Shown here: in pieces, positions 1 through 10,784 of the stretch | How positions within the stretch are numbered: the stretch's first letter is position 1 | How the letters are laid out: the number at the start of each line of letters is the position of its first letter | Assembly: GCF_011397635.1 (NCBI RefSeq) | Contig: NC_064755.1 | Span: 21,807,282 to 21,871,281 of the forward strand | Source: Epinephelus fuscoguttatus | Taxonomy: Eukaryota; Chordata; Actinopteri; Perciformes; Serranidae | Direction of reading: 5' to 3' | DNA: 64,000 nucleotides | Made by a program: the position numbers and the translations under genes | The notes under the pieces: model-generated | The model's input: the letters and a program-made list of their open reading frames with translations, nothing else | Told to the model about the DNA's origin: nothing | Database searches by the model: none

Positions 1-478
1 GTATGATACTCTCCTTTATGAGAGAATGCAATTTTGTAAACTTTGCAAACGACAAATAAAGTTTTATTAAAGAGAAAAAAAAAAGTGATGGAAAACATGC
101 TCTGACATGAAGGTATAACCCAGGTCCTGCCTATACATTTCATGGTCATGATCCAAAATGGGGTGGCGGGTCCATTATGAATGAACACAAGTGACTCAAA
201 AAACAAAATAAAAAACCCCCCAACATTTTATTTTGAAGTGCAGTGAATTTCCGATACAGAGCTTTTATTTTGAAGTGCTGTTTCCTGCTGTAGAATGAGT
301 GACTAATGGACAGCTACTTAACAGAGACAGCAAACTAGCTCAAAGACATGGCCAAACTCATGTATGATGCTGAATGTATTACACTGTGTGGACCTTGAAC
401 TAATGACTAAGGAGCAATCTGGACCCCTGTCTGGACCAGTTGGGACCCACTACTAACTGTACCTTAGCAGCTGTTTAC

Positions 479-2671
479 CTGTTTCAATCCCAGGGATGCG
501 AGTGGTGTTAAATATCCTTTCCATCTGAGTGGAACACATAGGGACGGTCCCCAAAGCCCTCAGCTGAGAAGGAAAAGGAAATGAAATCATCAGAGAGAGG
601 AATGAAGTGTGTAAAGGGGGTTTAAGGGTTAAGGAAGAGTGGCAGTAAAGTCACAGCAAGCATTACCGGTGCATGTTCACCACGTTCCAGTTTGCGTCTG
701 TACTGCAGCATAGCATGAACCACGTTCCCTGCCCGAGCAGCCTGCCGGTGTGTTGGAGTCACGTACAAGAGGTCCTAATACATTCATCACGAAGACAAAG
801 CAGACATATACAGTCAACACAAAAAGTAAAAAAAAAAAAAAAAAAAACCTCCACTGTTATGACAGGCTGATCTCGTGTCAGTCTTACCATTACATAGAAG
901 TTACTGTTCACCATGATAGGACCCCTGCCCCTGAGGTAGATGTACTCCTCCCACCAGTCACTCACCTAGAGAAGGTAACACATCATTACTGTATAACATT
1001 ATGATTCAGTTGAATTTCATTTCCAATGTTGTATTATTTATGAATACCACTCACATAATTTGTTGCCCACCAGGATTTTAGGATCAGGTATCTCTGTAGC
1101 TGGGCTGCCTCTTTGGAATCTTTAAAGTCATTGGCCAAAATCTCCATCTGGCTGTACTGTTCATTGTCCAGCAGAGGACGGACTGACTGCAGGTACTGTG
1201 GGGAAACACGGAGTGTGTTGTCAGGACAAAGGAGCAACGTTATGTAGAAACACAGCTGGTATAACAGAGCAGCTGAGACACACACACAGAAAATCTGGAA
1301 GACATCCAACATGTTTTATGTGCTACTGTACTACTGTGTATTATACTGTACAGGGTGCAGGACGGCAGCTACAACAGTAGGTGGTGCTACAGTCAAACTA
1401 TGTCTGTATGGTCTAACAAGCGTCATTCATCACATGGTTGGAGGAGGCTTTATCATGTAAGTTGTGCTAGATAGGTTTGAATGTAGGTGTAAAGGTTATC
1501 ATGGGATAACATGACACACAGTAATATTTAGATATCAGGTTACACTCAATGACATGCATGCATTTATCGTGTTTCCGTGTCATTCATTTCAAGTGGCAAC
1601 ATGTGTGTTTGGGGTTGTGGGAGGTCAGTAGTGCGTAATTTCACACCCTGTGAATAGTATCATCCACACTGGGCACAGGAAGCCGGGGTAAGGAGGCCTG
1701 GAAACTGTAGAGTAGCGGCCTGCGTCCGGAGAACATCTTCACCAGGCTCTGGTAACAGAAGAACAACATCCAGAACATTATACACATACATGTACACTAG
1801 ATGGTCCTTTCTATCAGATTCTAACAAGAACCAACCATAACGTCTGCACAGAGTGATTTAATTTAAAGATTCAGACAGAGTCAGTGAAAGACTGAAGGAC
1901 AAACATACCAGCCACACTTTGGTAGACGTGCTCATTCTTCCATGGGACTCAAAAATCCATCCGTGATAGGAGAGCAGAGCTTTGAGAGAGTATCTCAGGA
2001 GGTAGATGAGGAACAGCCACAGTCCCGTGGCAAAGAGGATGGCACTCAGCACCGCTCGGGTCTGCACTGATATATAGTCTCTGCTCAGAAAAGGCACAAC
2101 ACTTCCTCCGTCAGCAATTGGATGTGAAATCAAACAGATACATCCAGAATAACTTCTGAGCAAACCTAAAGGTCCAGTAGAATACTTAAAAACTGAACCA
2201 CAAGGGAAGACATAATGCTGCAGGAGATATCTGACCTGTATGGTAAGGTTTCCTTGATTGCATCAATCATTCCTAGGGAGGGGTCTATGCGGATATACAA
2301 GGAACTCATCATGGCGATCACAACTATTAGCCAACTGGATGGACTGGCAGGATAGACTCCAGCCAATACACAATTCTGGGAATGAGAGCACCAACACTCA
2401 ATATTAACGCAAGATCAATCTTCATCCTCCACCTCTGTTTAGACAATGAATGAATGAATAAAAGTGTAATCACATTGAGTGACCCCATATTTTTACACTG
2501 ATGATCAAAGTTAGATCTGAGGTGTTGTACCTTGAATTGAATGGCTCGCTTCTTCCATGCTGTCACTCCAGACAGGTAGATGTTTTTGATGACCTCTTGA
2601 CTCAGTGTAAGGTCCACGCCATCTGGGCGCACAGTGAACTGGAAGCCCACCGCCTGATGCGCCTCAGCCAT
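479..2671 (-). CDS. cpt1b: Carnitine O-palmitoyltransferase 1, muscle-type-like (5' part, runs off left edge)
   Basis: Outer mitochondrial membrane enzyme that moves long-chain acyl groups from CoA to carnitine, the malonyl-CoA-controlled step of fatty-acid import. Coding exons by splice sites and frame: 2531-2671, 2236-2375, 1909-2080, 1647-1748, 1055-1195, 888-965, 667-774, 479-563; all phases join and give about 322 of the usual 770 or so residues. The N-terminus begins [14 protein letters not shown], keeping Glu3 and His5 known to matter for malonyl-CoA inhibition. A first membrane span lies near residues 58-77 and a second near 100-125, followed by family blocks [20 protein letters not shown] and [14 protein letters not shown]. 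The acyltransferase catalytic half lies beyond the window; I see no further exon in 1-478. The stretch [16 protein letters not shown] is closer to remembered CPT1B than CPT1A, and the chkb neighbour supports cpt1b; cpt1a remains the alternative. Confidence 0.9.
828..847. repeat. Poly-A tract in cpt1b intron
   Basis: A run of about twenty A lies in the intron between the exons at 888-965 and 667-774. Read on the gene strand it is a T-run. Nothing else is visible in this short intron. Confidence 0.9.
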
Positions 2672-3079
2672 CTTTGATTAGTATTAACACTGAGATCAAA
2701 AGAAAGCTTTTTAAGTCATCAAGTTTATGACTGGAAATGATGACTATAGTAATGATATTGTAAAAGTGTAAAAGAAAAAAATAATCAAACGTTCAATGGA
2801 AGATATAGATCTTGCTAGAGATGTACCCAAAACTGTTTTACACTGTGACATATTATAACCGTTTCCTTTCTTCATACATTTCATTGTCAAGATGGCGTCA
2901 TAAGGAAGTATTCAAATTTTAGATTCTAAAATAAAAGAACAAATGATCTTTTTTCCCATCAACTCTTAAGATCATTTTATGGTCTTCTATGCTTTTTAAG
3001 TCATCTAAGTCATTTGTGTCAGCTCTGGATGCCAAATCTCCCAAGATCTAAACTTCCATATTCCATATCTTCCACTATT

Positions 3080-4060
3080 TAAAGGAATGTTTCAAACACA
3101 AAATGACCATCTGTATATCAGTTAGTCATGTCACCTTGAATTTGTGAAGAAAACCATCATGGCGTTTCATTTAAAAAACAAAACCCTTTCAACTTAGCAA
3201 TATATATTTTGCTCATGCTGAAATCTGTGAGCCCCATATCAGTGGCCTTACCTATCACATGATGAGCAAACACTGCAGATGGTGCAACTTTACTCCAAAT
3301 GACATCTCCACTGTGTGTCACATCTGTGAAAGTGTACTAGTAACACAAAACTGGTCCAAAAAAATCAACAGACCTCAGGTTACTCTTACTTATTGACATA
3401 AACAGTGAATGAAATACCAAATGATTCTAGAAACGGATGCGCAGCACAAAGGAAATTGGGATTTTTGCAGCAGAATTTTTCCTTTAGTGAACTGATAGTG
3501 AATAAAAGCATACTATCTGATCTTTAAAGGAATACTTCATCCATAAAATGATGATTATTATTTCCATCAGTCATAGCATGTTACCTTGCATTGGCAAAGA
3601 AAGCTTTGTTTTACTTGCATGCCACCACAGAAAATGGCAAATGTTTTGATTTGTTGATTGATTGAGGACCAATTTACTCAAACTCTCACATAATTAGTGA
3701 TCAGGTAGTATGCTCTTATTCACAATCACTTCTCAAAAGGAGAAAATTCTACTGCAAAAATCCAAATTTCCATTGAGCTGCGCATCAGTTTAAGAATCAA
3801 TAAGTAAAAGTATTCTGAGGTCTGTTTATTTTTTTGGATCAGTTTGGTGTTAGCAGTACAGACCTGACGCACAGTGGAGACGTCATTTGAAGGAACATTG
3901 CACCATCTGCAGTGTTTGCTCATGATGTGATAGTTAAGGCCCCTGATATGGGACTCACAGATTTCAGCATAAAAAACATATATTGCAAAGTTGAAAGGCT
4001 TCAGCTTTTGTCTTTTAAATGCAACGTCATTATGGAATTCTAAATGAAAATATTTGGAGA
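3080..4060. repeat. Long imperfect inverted repeat in cpt1b intron 1
   Basis: The left arm (about 3080-3522) and right arm (about 3699-4060) are imperfect reverse complements. The clearest core is 3185-3522 against 3699-3998, with shared words such as GAGCAAACACTGCAGATGGT and TTTTTGCAG on opposite strands. The 180-base spacer begins with a sequence resembling the outer left arm, so the unit looks like a compound fold-back or palindromic MITE. Related words occur at 5.2-6.0 kb and at 63.8-64.0 kb, pointing to a family rather than a chance duplication. Confidence 0.75.
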
Positions 4061-4592
4061 TCATAATTCACTCCATGTAATGGCCAGGCTGACTGGTGTA
4101 GGATTTCTTTTTCCATGTCATATGACTGAACAGTCACCAAGTGGGACAAAGTTCATTGGCCAGATATAGCAGTGCACCGGCTGAGCATGTGCGAGATCTC
4201 AGATGGGCATGAAAATATAAACACAGAGCACAACCAACAGATTAATGTTAAACTCTTTGGCATTTCAGAACATTTTGCAAGCCTAAAATACAATTTGAAG
4301 GTCAGCATTTATTTCCACTTAAAAAATGAACAAAGAGTGAGAATTAATTGGTCAACACTCGAGTGTGTCATTGAACTTCCCCATCATGATTTTCACCTGC
4401 TTTTTTTGACATACATGGCTGAACACCACACAAACATCACACTTGAAGATTTTAGCACATCTCCCTAACTTGTTATACTCCTATGTAATTACAACATTGA
4501 GTTTGCACATCAAAAACCTGTGCAGCTACTGTAACACATCTACACATAGCACTGAATAAGAACTATAAATAAAAAACAGAGCCATACTTTAC

Positions 4593-4760
4593 CTGTGTCA
4601 GAACAGAGTCAGTCTTGTCCACTCAGGCTGAGGAAAGCTGTGACTTTGGTTTGTGCCACTGAGGCGGTGAAATTCCTCTGTACTCAGCCTTGTATGCTGA
4701 GTGTGACTCCAGTGCCCTTGATGTGGCTTTCCTCAGGTAGTGAGATCAGAGCTGTCGTCT
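4593..4760 (-). other. cpt1b: Probable non-coding first exon and promoter side of cpt1b
   Basis: A good minus-strand donor (CACAG then GTAAAGTAT) sits at 4593, and the coding-start exon has an acceptor ending CTCAG about 20 bases upstream of its ATG, at 2690. Together they suggest a 5' untranslated exon spliced over a 1.9-kb intron, the usual CPT1 layout. The upstream end is not determined and no TATA box was recognised. Transcript evidence is lacking, so this is inference. Confidence 0.4.
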
Positions 4761-4830
4761 CCTGTGCTATCCAACCCTCCCTCTTTCCCCCCTTCCCCAA
4801 CACCACTCACTAGCTTTACTCTCCCTCTAT

Positions 4831-4856
4831 CCCCCCCCCCCCCCCCCCCTCCCCCC
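4831..4856. repeat. Poly-C tract upstream of cpt1b
   Basis: Nineteen C in a row, one T, then six more C, next to a pyrimidine-rich stretch. It lies just upstream of the putative first exon of cpt1b. Such runs are length-variable and assembly-fragile. Confidence 0.9.
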
Positions 4857-5211
4857 GCCTGTTCCTCTCTCACCCGTGACATGCTTTTTTTTTTTGTAAC
4901 AAGACACCAAACATAGACAGAGCCTAACCTCATGTGGCTTGAGGTCTCATGCTATGTAACTGAATCTGCTGCAGTGCTGTGTTAGGACGTAACTGGAGTA
5001 ATGTGACGTTTCCTTTCCAGCGTCAGAGAGTGCAAGCAGTATTATACTGTGATAATAGAAATATAGTAGTGTGATAGGAACAGCACACAACTCTCAGATT
5101 ATTATCAGCAGATTTAAGCTTGTGACTTTGCCCCAAATGAGGGTTACAAAATGGGATTGAATGGTTTTTGTTAAGAGAAGACAAAATGTGATGTGTTTCC
5201 TTCCTCTTACT

Positions 5212-6012
5212 TTTCTAAATGACCATTCGTAAATCAGTTAGTCATGCTGTGTTGCCTTAAATTCATGAAGACAATTTTTTTTCTCGCATGTCTTCACGGA
5301 AAACAGCGGACATTTTAATTCATTGTTTGTTTGGGGACCATCTTTAAAAACAGAGAAACTATATAAAACAGTTTCCAAACACTCACTCAACTCCCCACAG
5401 TATGATCCAAGTCTCATTTATCCAGTTATGTGGTTGGTACTTCACAAACACATGCAATTTTGCTAAAACCTTACAATTAAAACTGCTAGGAAAGTGAAAC
5501 TTAGCTATGGTCTCTTCAAAGCAGGGGTGTCAAACTCATTTTAGTTCATGGGCCACATACAGCCCAATTTGATCTCAGATGGTGCGGGCCAATAAAACCA
5601 TCACACAATAACCTATAAGTTACATAAGCTCCAATATTTTCCATGAAGTAAGCAACGCATTGTTTAACTTGCTCCTGAAACCTGGCCCCTCTTAGTGTAG
5701 TCATCTAATGGGTTGGATTGGACCTTTTGGCGGGATGGTTCTGGCCCATGGGCCGTATGTTTGACACCCCTGCATCAAAGCCAGACCCTATTATTTATTT
5801 TTTTGGCTAGCATTTTTGCACAAGTTGTGTGACAGTTTGCTAATAGATGTTTTGTTATAGTTTTGTTGTTGTTGTTAAATGTGGCCCCAAATTAATCAAT
5901 AAATCAACATATTCTCTGTTTACTGTGGAGGCATGCAAAAAAAGTGTTCCTCACAAATGTAAGGTGACACAGCATAACTAACTGATGTACAAACTGTCAT
6001 TCTGCGGGCAAA
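5212..6012. repeat. Palindromic repeat element split by a hAT-type MITE
   Basis: The left arm (5212-5340) and right arm (5884-6012) are reverse-complement related; for example ATCAGTTAGTCATGCTGTGT on the left matches the complement of the right arm with few changes. The same family recurs at 3.1 kb and at 63.8 kb. The hAT-type insertion at 5522-5772 lies inside it. No coding potential was seen. The flanks 4860-5211 and 6013-6766 show nothing recognisable beyond A/T-rich sequence. Confidence 0.65.
5522..5772. mobile_element. hAT-type MITE with 8-bp target duplication
   Basis: The element opens CAGGGGTGTCAAAC and closes GTTTGACACCCCTG, a perfect 14-bp terminal inverted repeat. Flanks are CTTCAAAG (5514-5521) and CATCAAAG (5773-5780), an 8-bp target-site duplication with one mismatch. 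At 251 bp it has no room for a transposase, so it is non-autonomous. The near-intact duplication suggests a fairly recent insertion. Confidence 0.9.
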
Positions 6013-7184
6013 GTTATTCCTTGAAATCAAAAACATATAAACAGGAAAAAAGGAAATGTCTTTAATTTAAACAACAAAACAAAAAATAAACAAAGTGGGG
6101 CATCAAACTCTAGTGTAGTGGATCTTACATTTCATTCCGTGTTCATACATGACCAAGAAAAATCCAATTTTTTCTCATTGACATTTTTGAGATTCTGAAT
6201 CTCAGATACCAGGGAGAACAGCATAGAATAGTCTATGTGTATACAGAATATACAGCAGCAAATCCATTTAATGGGTACCAAATTCCAACCGTGGTTAAAA
6301 GTAATTCACAATAAAGTAAAGTTAAAATTCTCTATACTCTTCTATTCTTTTCTCCCAGAGGTTCTCTGGATACTCTCATGTATAAATCCAATTGTAGTCT
6401 ACCAGACTGAAATGTTACTGAATACAAATTATGTGACATTTTTTTATAATTAGTAATGTATTCAACTGGACTATTTAAAAAAAATGTAATCTAATCTGAA
6501 TACGGATTACTTCAGAATCAAACACTGAAAGCATTGTACCAGACACTAAAAAAATGGATGCAGCCACAAAAACCTGAATTCCACAAAAAGCCTTTTTTTT
6601 TTCTTTAAACATCTAAAAACATTTTCAATGCAAATAAAACACATTTTGCATACGGTATTTAGCATTTGACAGTTGGTCAAATCAAATGGCCCTAATTAAT
6701 TACCACCACAAAATGGGGCACTTGTCCAAGAAACCCTGTGTTTTTGATGTGCTTTTCATGACTTAAAGGGCCAGTGTGTAAAATGAGTTGAAAACAGTGA
6801 CATCAGTGGTCAAATTCTAGATTGCAGGGCTCACTCACTCACCCCTCCCATCAGGTAAATGACGGTGGCCTCGTAGGGACAAAAAGCCTTGCGCAGACAC
6901 AAGTTTTTCAGGAGTAGGTCTATCCAGCGACGAAGTGAATATTTATTTAGAAGTCTAAACCATGTTACGATATTGTAATGAATCCCTCACAGGCAGGAGA
7001 CCAGAGGAGTGTTCGGGAAAAAGGCCCGTTTATTTGAGCACTCCAAAAACTCCGGTAACATTCCAGGGGATAAAAGACTCCGTCCCAAACTCTGACTCTT
7101 CTAGCGTAACACACACACTTCATACACACATACTCACTTACAGAACCTAGCGGGTACCCCCTCCCCTCTCTGCTCCACCAACCT

Positions 7185-7992
7185 TAGGCTGACCTAACGT
7201 CCTCTTTTGCCCGGACACGTCCACTTTTCACGTCCCGTCTGGGGTGTCCGGGTTTTTTTTTTATAAACTGATGATAATGTCCGGTTTTCCATGTGTTTGT
7301 GTGTGTGTTAGAGTGCGGCACGGGCAGCATATTTCTATCTGAACCCGAACCGAGCCCGACCTCCGTGTTTGAAACGGGAGCGGGAGGCGGGAGGTCCGAT
7401 GCTTCTAGCGAGAAGAGAAGGAGAAATAAAACAAAATAAGATAAAATAGGAAAAACCTGTCTCCCTCTTTTATTTTATTTTCAGCGTTTAATCAAGGCGG
7501 AGGCGGGCAGCTGGAGGTCCGAGACTTCCAGCGAGGAGAGAGGTAGAAACAAACAGCCAATGTGTGTCTGTGTGTGTTATGTTCAGGTGTTGTCACGTAA
7601 ATAACAGTGCCCAAGCAATAAACAGGACAGACAATAGGATTTTATTTATTTTTACACTACATTTTCACTGAAAGCTGACCGAATCTGACCCGAGCCTGAA
7701 TACAATTTATAGCTACATTTCTGACCAAACCCAGCCCGACCTGTCGAGTACCGTCGGGCTTGGATCGCCACACTCTAGTGTGTGTATGTGTCCCCTATTG
7801 GGGCCTATCTGAATTTCTGCCTTTGAGAGATATTATTTTGTAATATATCTGAATTTTCTATCCATACATATAAATTTTAAATATATTAAAATTATAAGGC
7901 ATCTTTGAGTAAACTGCGAGTATCATTTAAGTAGGCTATGTCGTGGCCGGCTGAGTGTCCTCTTTTTTGGAAATCAAAATATGGTCACCCTA
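7185..7992. mobile_element. hAT-like element nested in the TTAA transposon
   Basis: The ends read TAGGCTGACC and GGTCACCCTA, near-perfect inverted repeats. They are flanked by identical 8-bp direct repeats ACCAACCT at 7177-7184 and 7993-8000, the hAT hallmark. The interior includes a GT-rich stretch that was itself the target of a second element at 7309-7777. No transposase reading frame was seen. Confidence 0.85.
7309..7777. mobile_element. Innermost hAT-like MITE, third nesting level
   Basis: The element begins TAGAGTGCGGCACG and ends TCGCCACACTCTA, imperfect inverted repeats. Flanks are GTGTGTGT on each side (7301-7308 and 7778-7785), consistent with an 8-bp target duplication, though a pre-existing GT run could mimic this. 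It sits inside the element at 7185-7992 and is therefore the youngest of the three insertions. Confidence 0.7.
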
Positions 7993-8090
7993 ACCAACCT
8001 CCAGCCTGCACACTGACTGACAGCGTAGCCTGTAAACAGAGCTCAGCTGTTTATTTAGCCTAGCAATATCTTCGGACTATAGTAGCTGCA

Positions 8091-8360
8091 ATGGATGACT
8101 TTGAACGCGATTTTGAAGAGTTTCTTGTAGCGTACACAGATCCAGAGCCATATCTGTTTGAGCCGGAGTACACAGACGAGGAGCTCCATGTGTTGGACGC
8201 TGAGTGGGCGAGAAGAGAGGCTGAATCCTCTGCTCCCATTTTGCTGCACAGAATGGGATTCGGTGCTACCATCATTGGGGAGGTATATCATCAGGAGGAA
8301 AAGCGCCGCAGAGAGTTCATCACAAGGAGTGAAGTTGCGTCTTCTTTTCCTCGCAGATGA
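8091..8360 (+). CDS. Transposon-borne ORF resembling the P2X7 C-terminal (ballast) domain region
   Basis: An 89-residue ORF beginning MDDFERDFEEFLVAY, with the run EPYLFEPEYTDEELHVL at about residues 20-36. Acidic EPYLFEPEYT(D/E)EEL blocks precede the zinc-binding domain in fish proteins that share the C-terminal region of P2X7 receptors, as I remember that family. The Cys-rich zinc motif itself is not in this ORF. Just downstream at 8387-8404 a TGGTAAGTGTGG word could be a decayed W-C-K-C-G motif or a splice donor. The ORF lies wholly inside the TTAA transposon and starts 90 bp after the nested insert. It is probably a fragment of an element-encoded protein. Assignment rests on recalled motifs only. 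Confidence 0.45.
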   Translation: MDDFERDFEEFLVAYTDPEPYLFEPEYTDEELHVLDAEWARREAESSAPILLHRMGFGATIIGEVYHQEEKRRREFITRSEVASSFPRR

Positions 8361-9037
8361 CGGTTCGGGTTCATTCTCTCCTGTTGCGTGGTAAGTGTGG
8401 TCCATTCGCAAACTTTATCACTAAAAAAACGTTTCACTACTCTCCATCGATGAACTACTAACACTATCTGTTTCCTCCTCCTTCTTTCTTCCTTCCGCTG
8501 TCTTCATTGGTTTATTTATACACACGAAACGCGTTCTCTGGCTGGCTGGATTGTCCGCTCGGGCTGCCTTACATACATGGCTGCGCAAGATGGCGACCTC
8601 TCTAAAGCAAGGCCCTTGCTATATATAAAAGCATAATTATAAGGCTACGAAAACCAAACGAATTTTATTTTATAGCGATTATACACTTATACAAACATAT
8701 TAATGGGTAGAATGTTCAGATTTAGATTTGACAATAAACCATGCCAAATATTACACACTGGCCCTTTAATAATGTTTGTTAATATGAAAAAAGTTTCAGA
8801 GTTTAAATTATCGCATTTTAAAGACGTCATTAAAATGCGATCAAGTAATCCATGACATTATATTACTCTAATTGACCTATGGCTAAGTCCCGTCTTCAAA
8901 TGCGATGAGCCAGTCACAATGCGTATAGCCATTCCCATACACTCGGACATTCTCTGCCTGGATGTCCATTGAAATGCATTACAGAAAGTCAGTTTTGTTC
9001 GGTTTTATGAGCTTTTTCTGAGATTTGAAGTTTAAAA

Positions 9038-9160
9038 ATGGTCAAATGGTGTGCATGGGGTACATGGAACTCTGACACAAAGTATCCTGAGAGGCTGGGC
9101 GACGGGGTGTATTTTTTACACTTTAAACCACATCTCAACCATGAAAAATGTCTCCTTTGA
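9038..9160 (+). pseudogene. THAP zinc-finger N-terminus of a transposon protein
   Basis: Forty codons reading MVKWCAWGTWNSDTKYPERL at the start, then a GDGVYFLHFK block and a final Cys (EKC). This fits the first half of the THAP C2CH DNA-binding domain (Cys near residue 5, a YPERL-type loop, hydrophobic core, then Cys). The reading frame stops before the Trp and Pro marks and the final Cys and His of the domain. The second Cys of the first pair appears replaced. It lies inside the element with the AATTGACC ends and is taken as a transposon remnant, not a host gene. Confidence 0.65.
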
Positions 9161-10167
9161 ATAAAGTTGTGTGGTAACGTTAGACCACAACATCAACTCA
9201 ATGTGAATAAGATTAACAATGATGTCTTCATCTATTCTAAGGTAAGACAACATCGTGTTTGAGGTAACATATTCTCACTTTGCTGGAAAGAAATATAAAG
9301 TTATCTTTAACATCTCTAGCTAACGTTAGCTAAAGTTAGCCTAACGTTAGCTCCTAGCTGCGTTGTTCATCATGTCACCTTGTTTGCTGGGAGTTCATTA
9401 GCCTGTTTTGTTCTAGTTTTGTACTTTGGTGATCGTACATCATTGTTAGCTGTTGTCCAAAGGGCTCTAGTTAAGCTAACGTTAACTTCTGGAGCTTAGC
9501 TTCATTAATTTATCTGTAATCGCAAAGATAACAAAGGTTGGCAAACATTATGCTGAATGATTCAGTGTAAATACTGTACCAAACTAATGGAGAGACACTC
9601 TTGGTAAAGATGGTAAAAAAGGCAGTTATCCTTTTCTCATTTTCTGAGCCAAAAACCTTAACTTCTGTGGCACTTAAACCTCTTGTCTTTGATGGCGACG
9701 GCAACGAGATGCGGTTCACAAGCGTACACTGTGACCTGTAAATTTTGGCCTGTAATTTAAGCTTTTCATCAACCTTCTCAACAATAAAATGATATATCCC
9801 TCCAATGCGTAGTTTGGCCCTGTTGGTTACTTCTCAACAGCGTTGCCAGGTGGGAAATGTAGGGTTATCATACCAGAGACTCAAAATTATCGTATTTTGA
9901 GGGAAATTATCGTACATCCGTCATAACCAAAATAACAATCCTACTGATGCCCTAAAGGCAATTATACAACAGTTAGTTTCGACCAAGTAATTTGATTGGA
10001 CGAGAGGCATTCCGTGAGTGCTGATATCGAGTATAACATCACTGGGACATGTAACAGTAAAATCACTCCACTCACAGGTGTTATAAATATAAATACAACC
10101 GTTAATTAACCAGCGGTCACACTCGCTACATTGATGCAAACTGATACTATAGCGTTACACCAAGAAG

Positions 10168-10350
10168 ATGGATATTTTCCCCAAAATTACATTTGAATTA
10201 AATTATGAGTGGTCATCAGGAGAGGACGAGGAAAAGGAAAGTCAGGACTCTTCTGTGCAGACCTCCAGGTGTGTTTGTGTAACATCAGCCGACCTCGAGA
10301 AACTGGAGAGGAGCAAAAATGAAGCGAACACGGTCAGGAATTATCAATGA
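10168..10350 (+). pseudogene. ORF fragment in hAT-like element, perhaps KIAA1958/DUF3504-like N-terminus
   Basis: Sixty codons starting MDIFPKITFELNYEWSSGED and ending with a SADLEKLERSKNEANT block. A second, similar block RFANVLSAELDEV followed by NVNTK is readable about 80 bp downstream, at 10419-10487. The pattern F-A-x-V-S-x-x-x-L-x-x-L with a following N-T resembles what I recall at the start of the tyrosine-recombinase-derived DUF3504 (KIAA1958, Crypton-like) proteins of fish. No recombinase domain follows. Function is unknown and the match is weak. Confidence 0.3.
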
Positions 10351-10657
10351 TCATCTGATGAGGTACTGATGAGGATGAGGGAGAGTGGAAGCTGAATCCT
10401 GACGTGCCAACATCCAGGTTTGCCAATGTTTTATCAGCCGAACTGGACGAAGTTACACAGTTGCAGATCAATGTAAATACAAAGTAGCTTGTGAGTCCCT
10501 GGCGTGTGTGCTGCGTTGCCTGGCAACGGACTGGGGGAAATGTTTGTTTTCGCGGAGCTACATAACATAGGCTACTTAAATAATTTATTTCATCACCTTT
10601 TGTTAACATTTCCTTACTCAGCATTGCTGTTTAAGCTGTTGTTGACCTGTTGTATAA

Positions 10658-10784
10658 AAGCAATATCACACTCGAAGTCGTGATGTTGTACTGTATATCA
10701 TCACACGGCTGTAATTGTCTTTGGCCGAATCACAGCCGTGACAATATACATTACAACATCACAACCTCAAGTGTGATATTGCTT
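10658..10784. repeat. 127-bp near-perfect palindrome (hairpin)
   Basis: The left arm starts AAGCAATATCACACT and the right arm ends AGTGTGATATTGCTT, perfect complements. The arms continue through CGTGATGTTGTA against TACAACATCAC and ACGGCTGT against ACAGCCGT, leaving a short central loop. The transcript or single strand would fold into one long hairpin. It lies in the middle of the hAT-like element at 9838-11180. Confidence 0.9.

Larger units (their letters stand above)
6767..8765. mobile_element. TTAA-target DNA transposon (Kolobok-like) carrying an ORF and a nested insertion
   Basis: Terminal inverted repeats AGGGCCAGTGTGTAA and TTACACACTGGCCCT (15 bp, perfect) are flanked on both sides by TTAA, at 6763-6766 and 8766-8769. 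TTAA targets with A/G-rich ends suggest Kolobok; piggyBac ends normally begin CCC. Removing the nested insert (7185-7992 and one target copy) leaves about 1.2 kb, which contains the P2X7-ballast-like ORF at 8091. No transposase was seen, so it is probably non-autonomous. The ends resemble a short repeat I remember as common in fish genomes. Confidence 0.8.

Noticed and set aside
7301-7308. GTGTGTGT flank as firm proof of an 8-bp target duplication
   Set aside because: The surrounding sequence is GT-rich, so matching flanks could arise by chance; used as support but not as proof.
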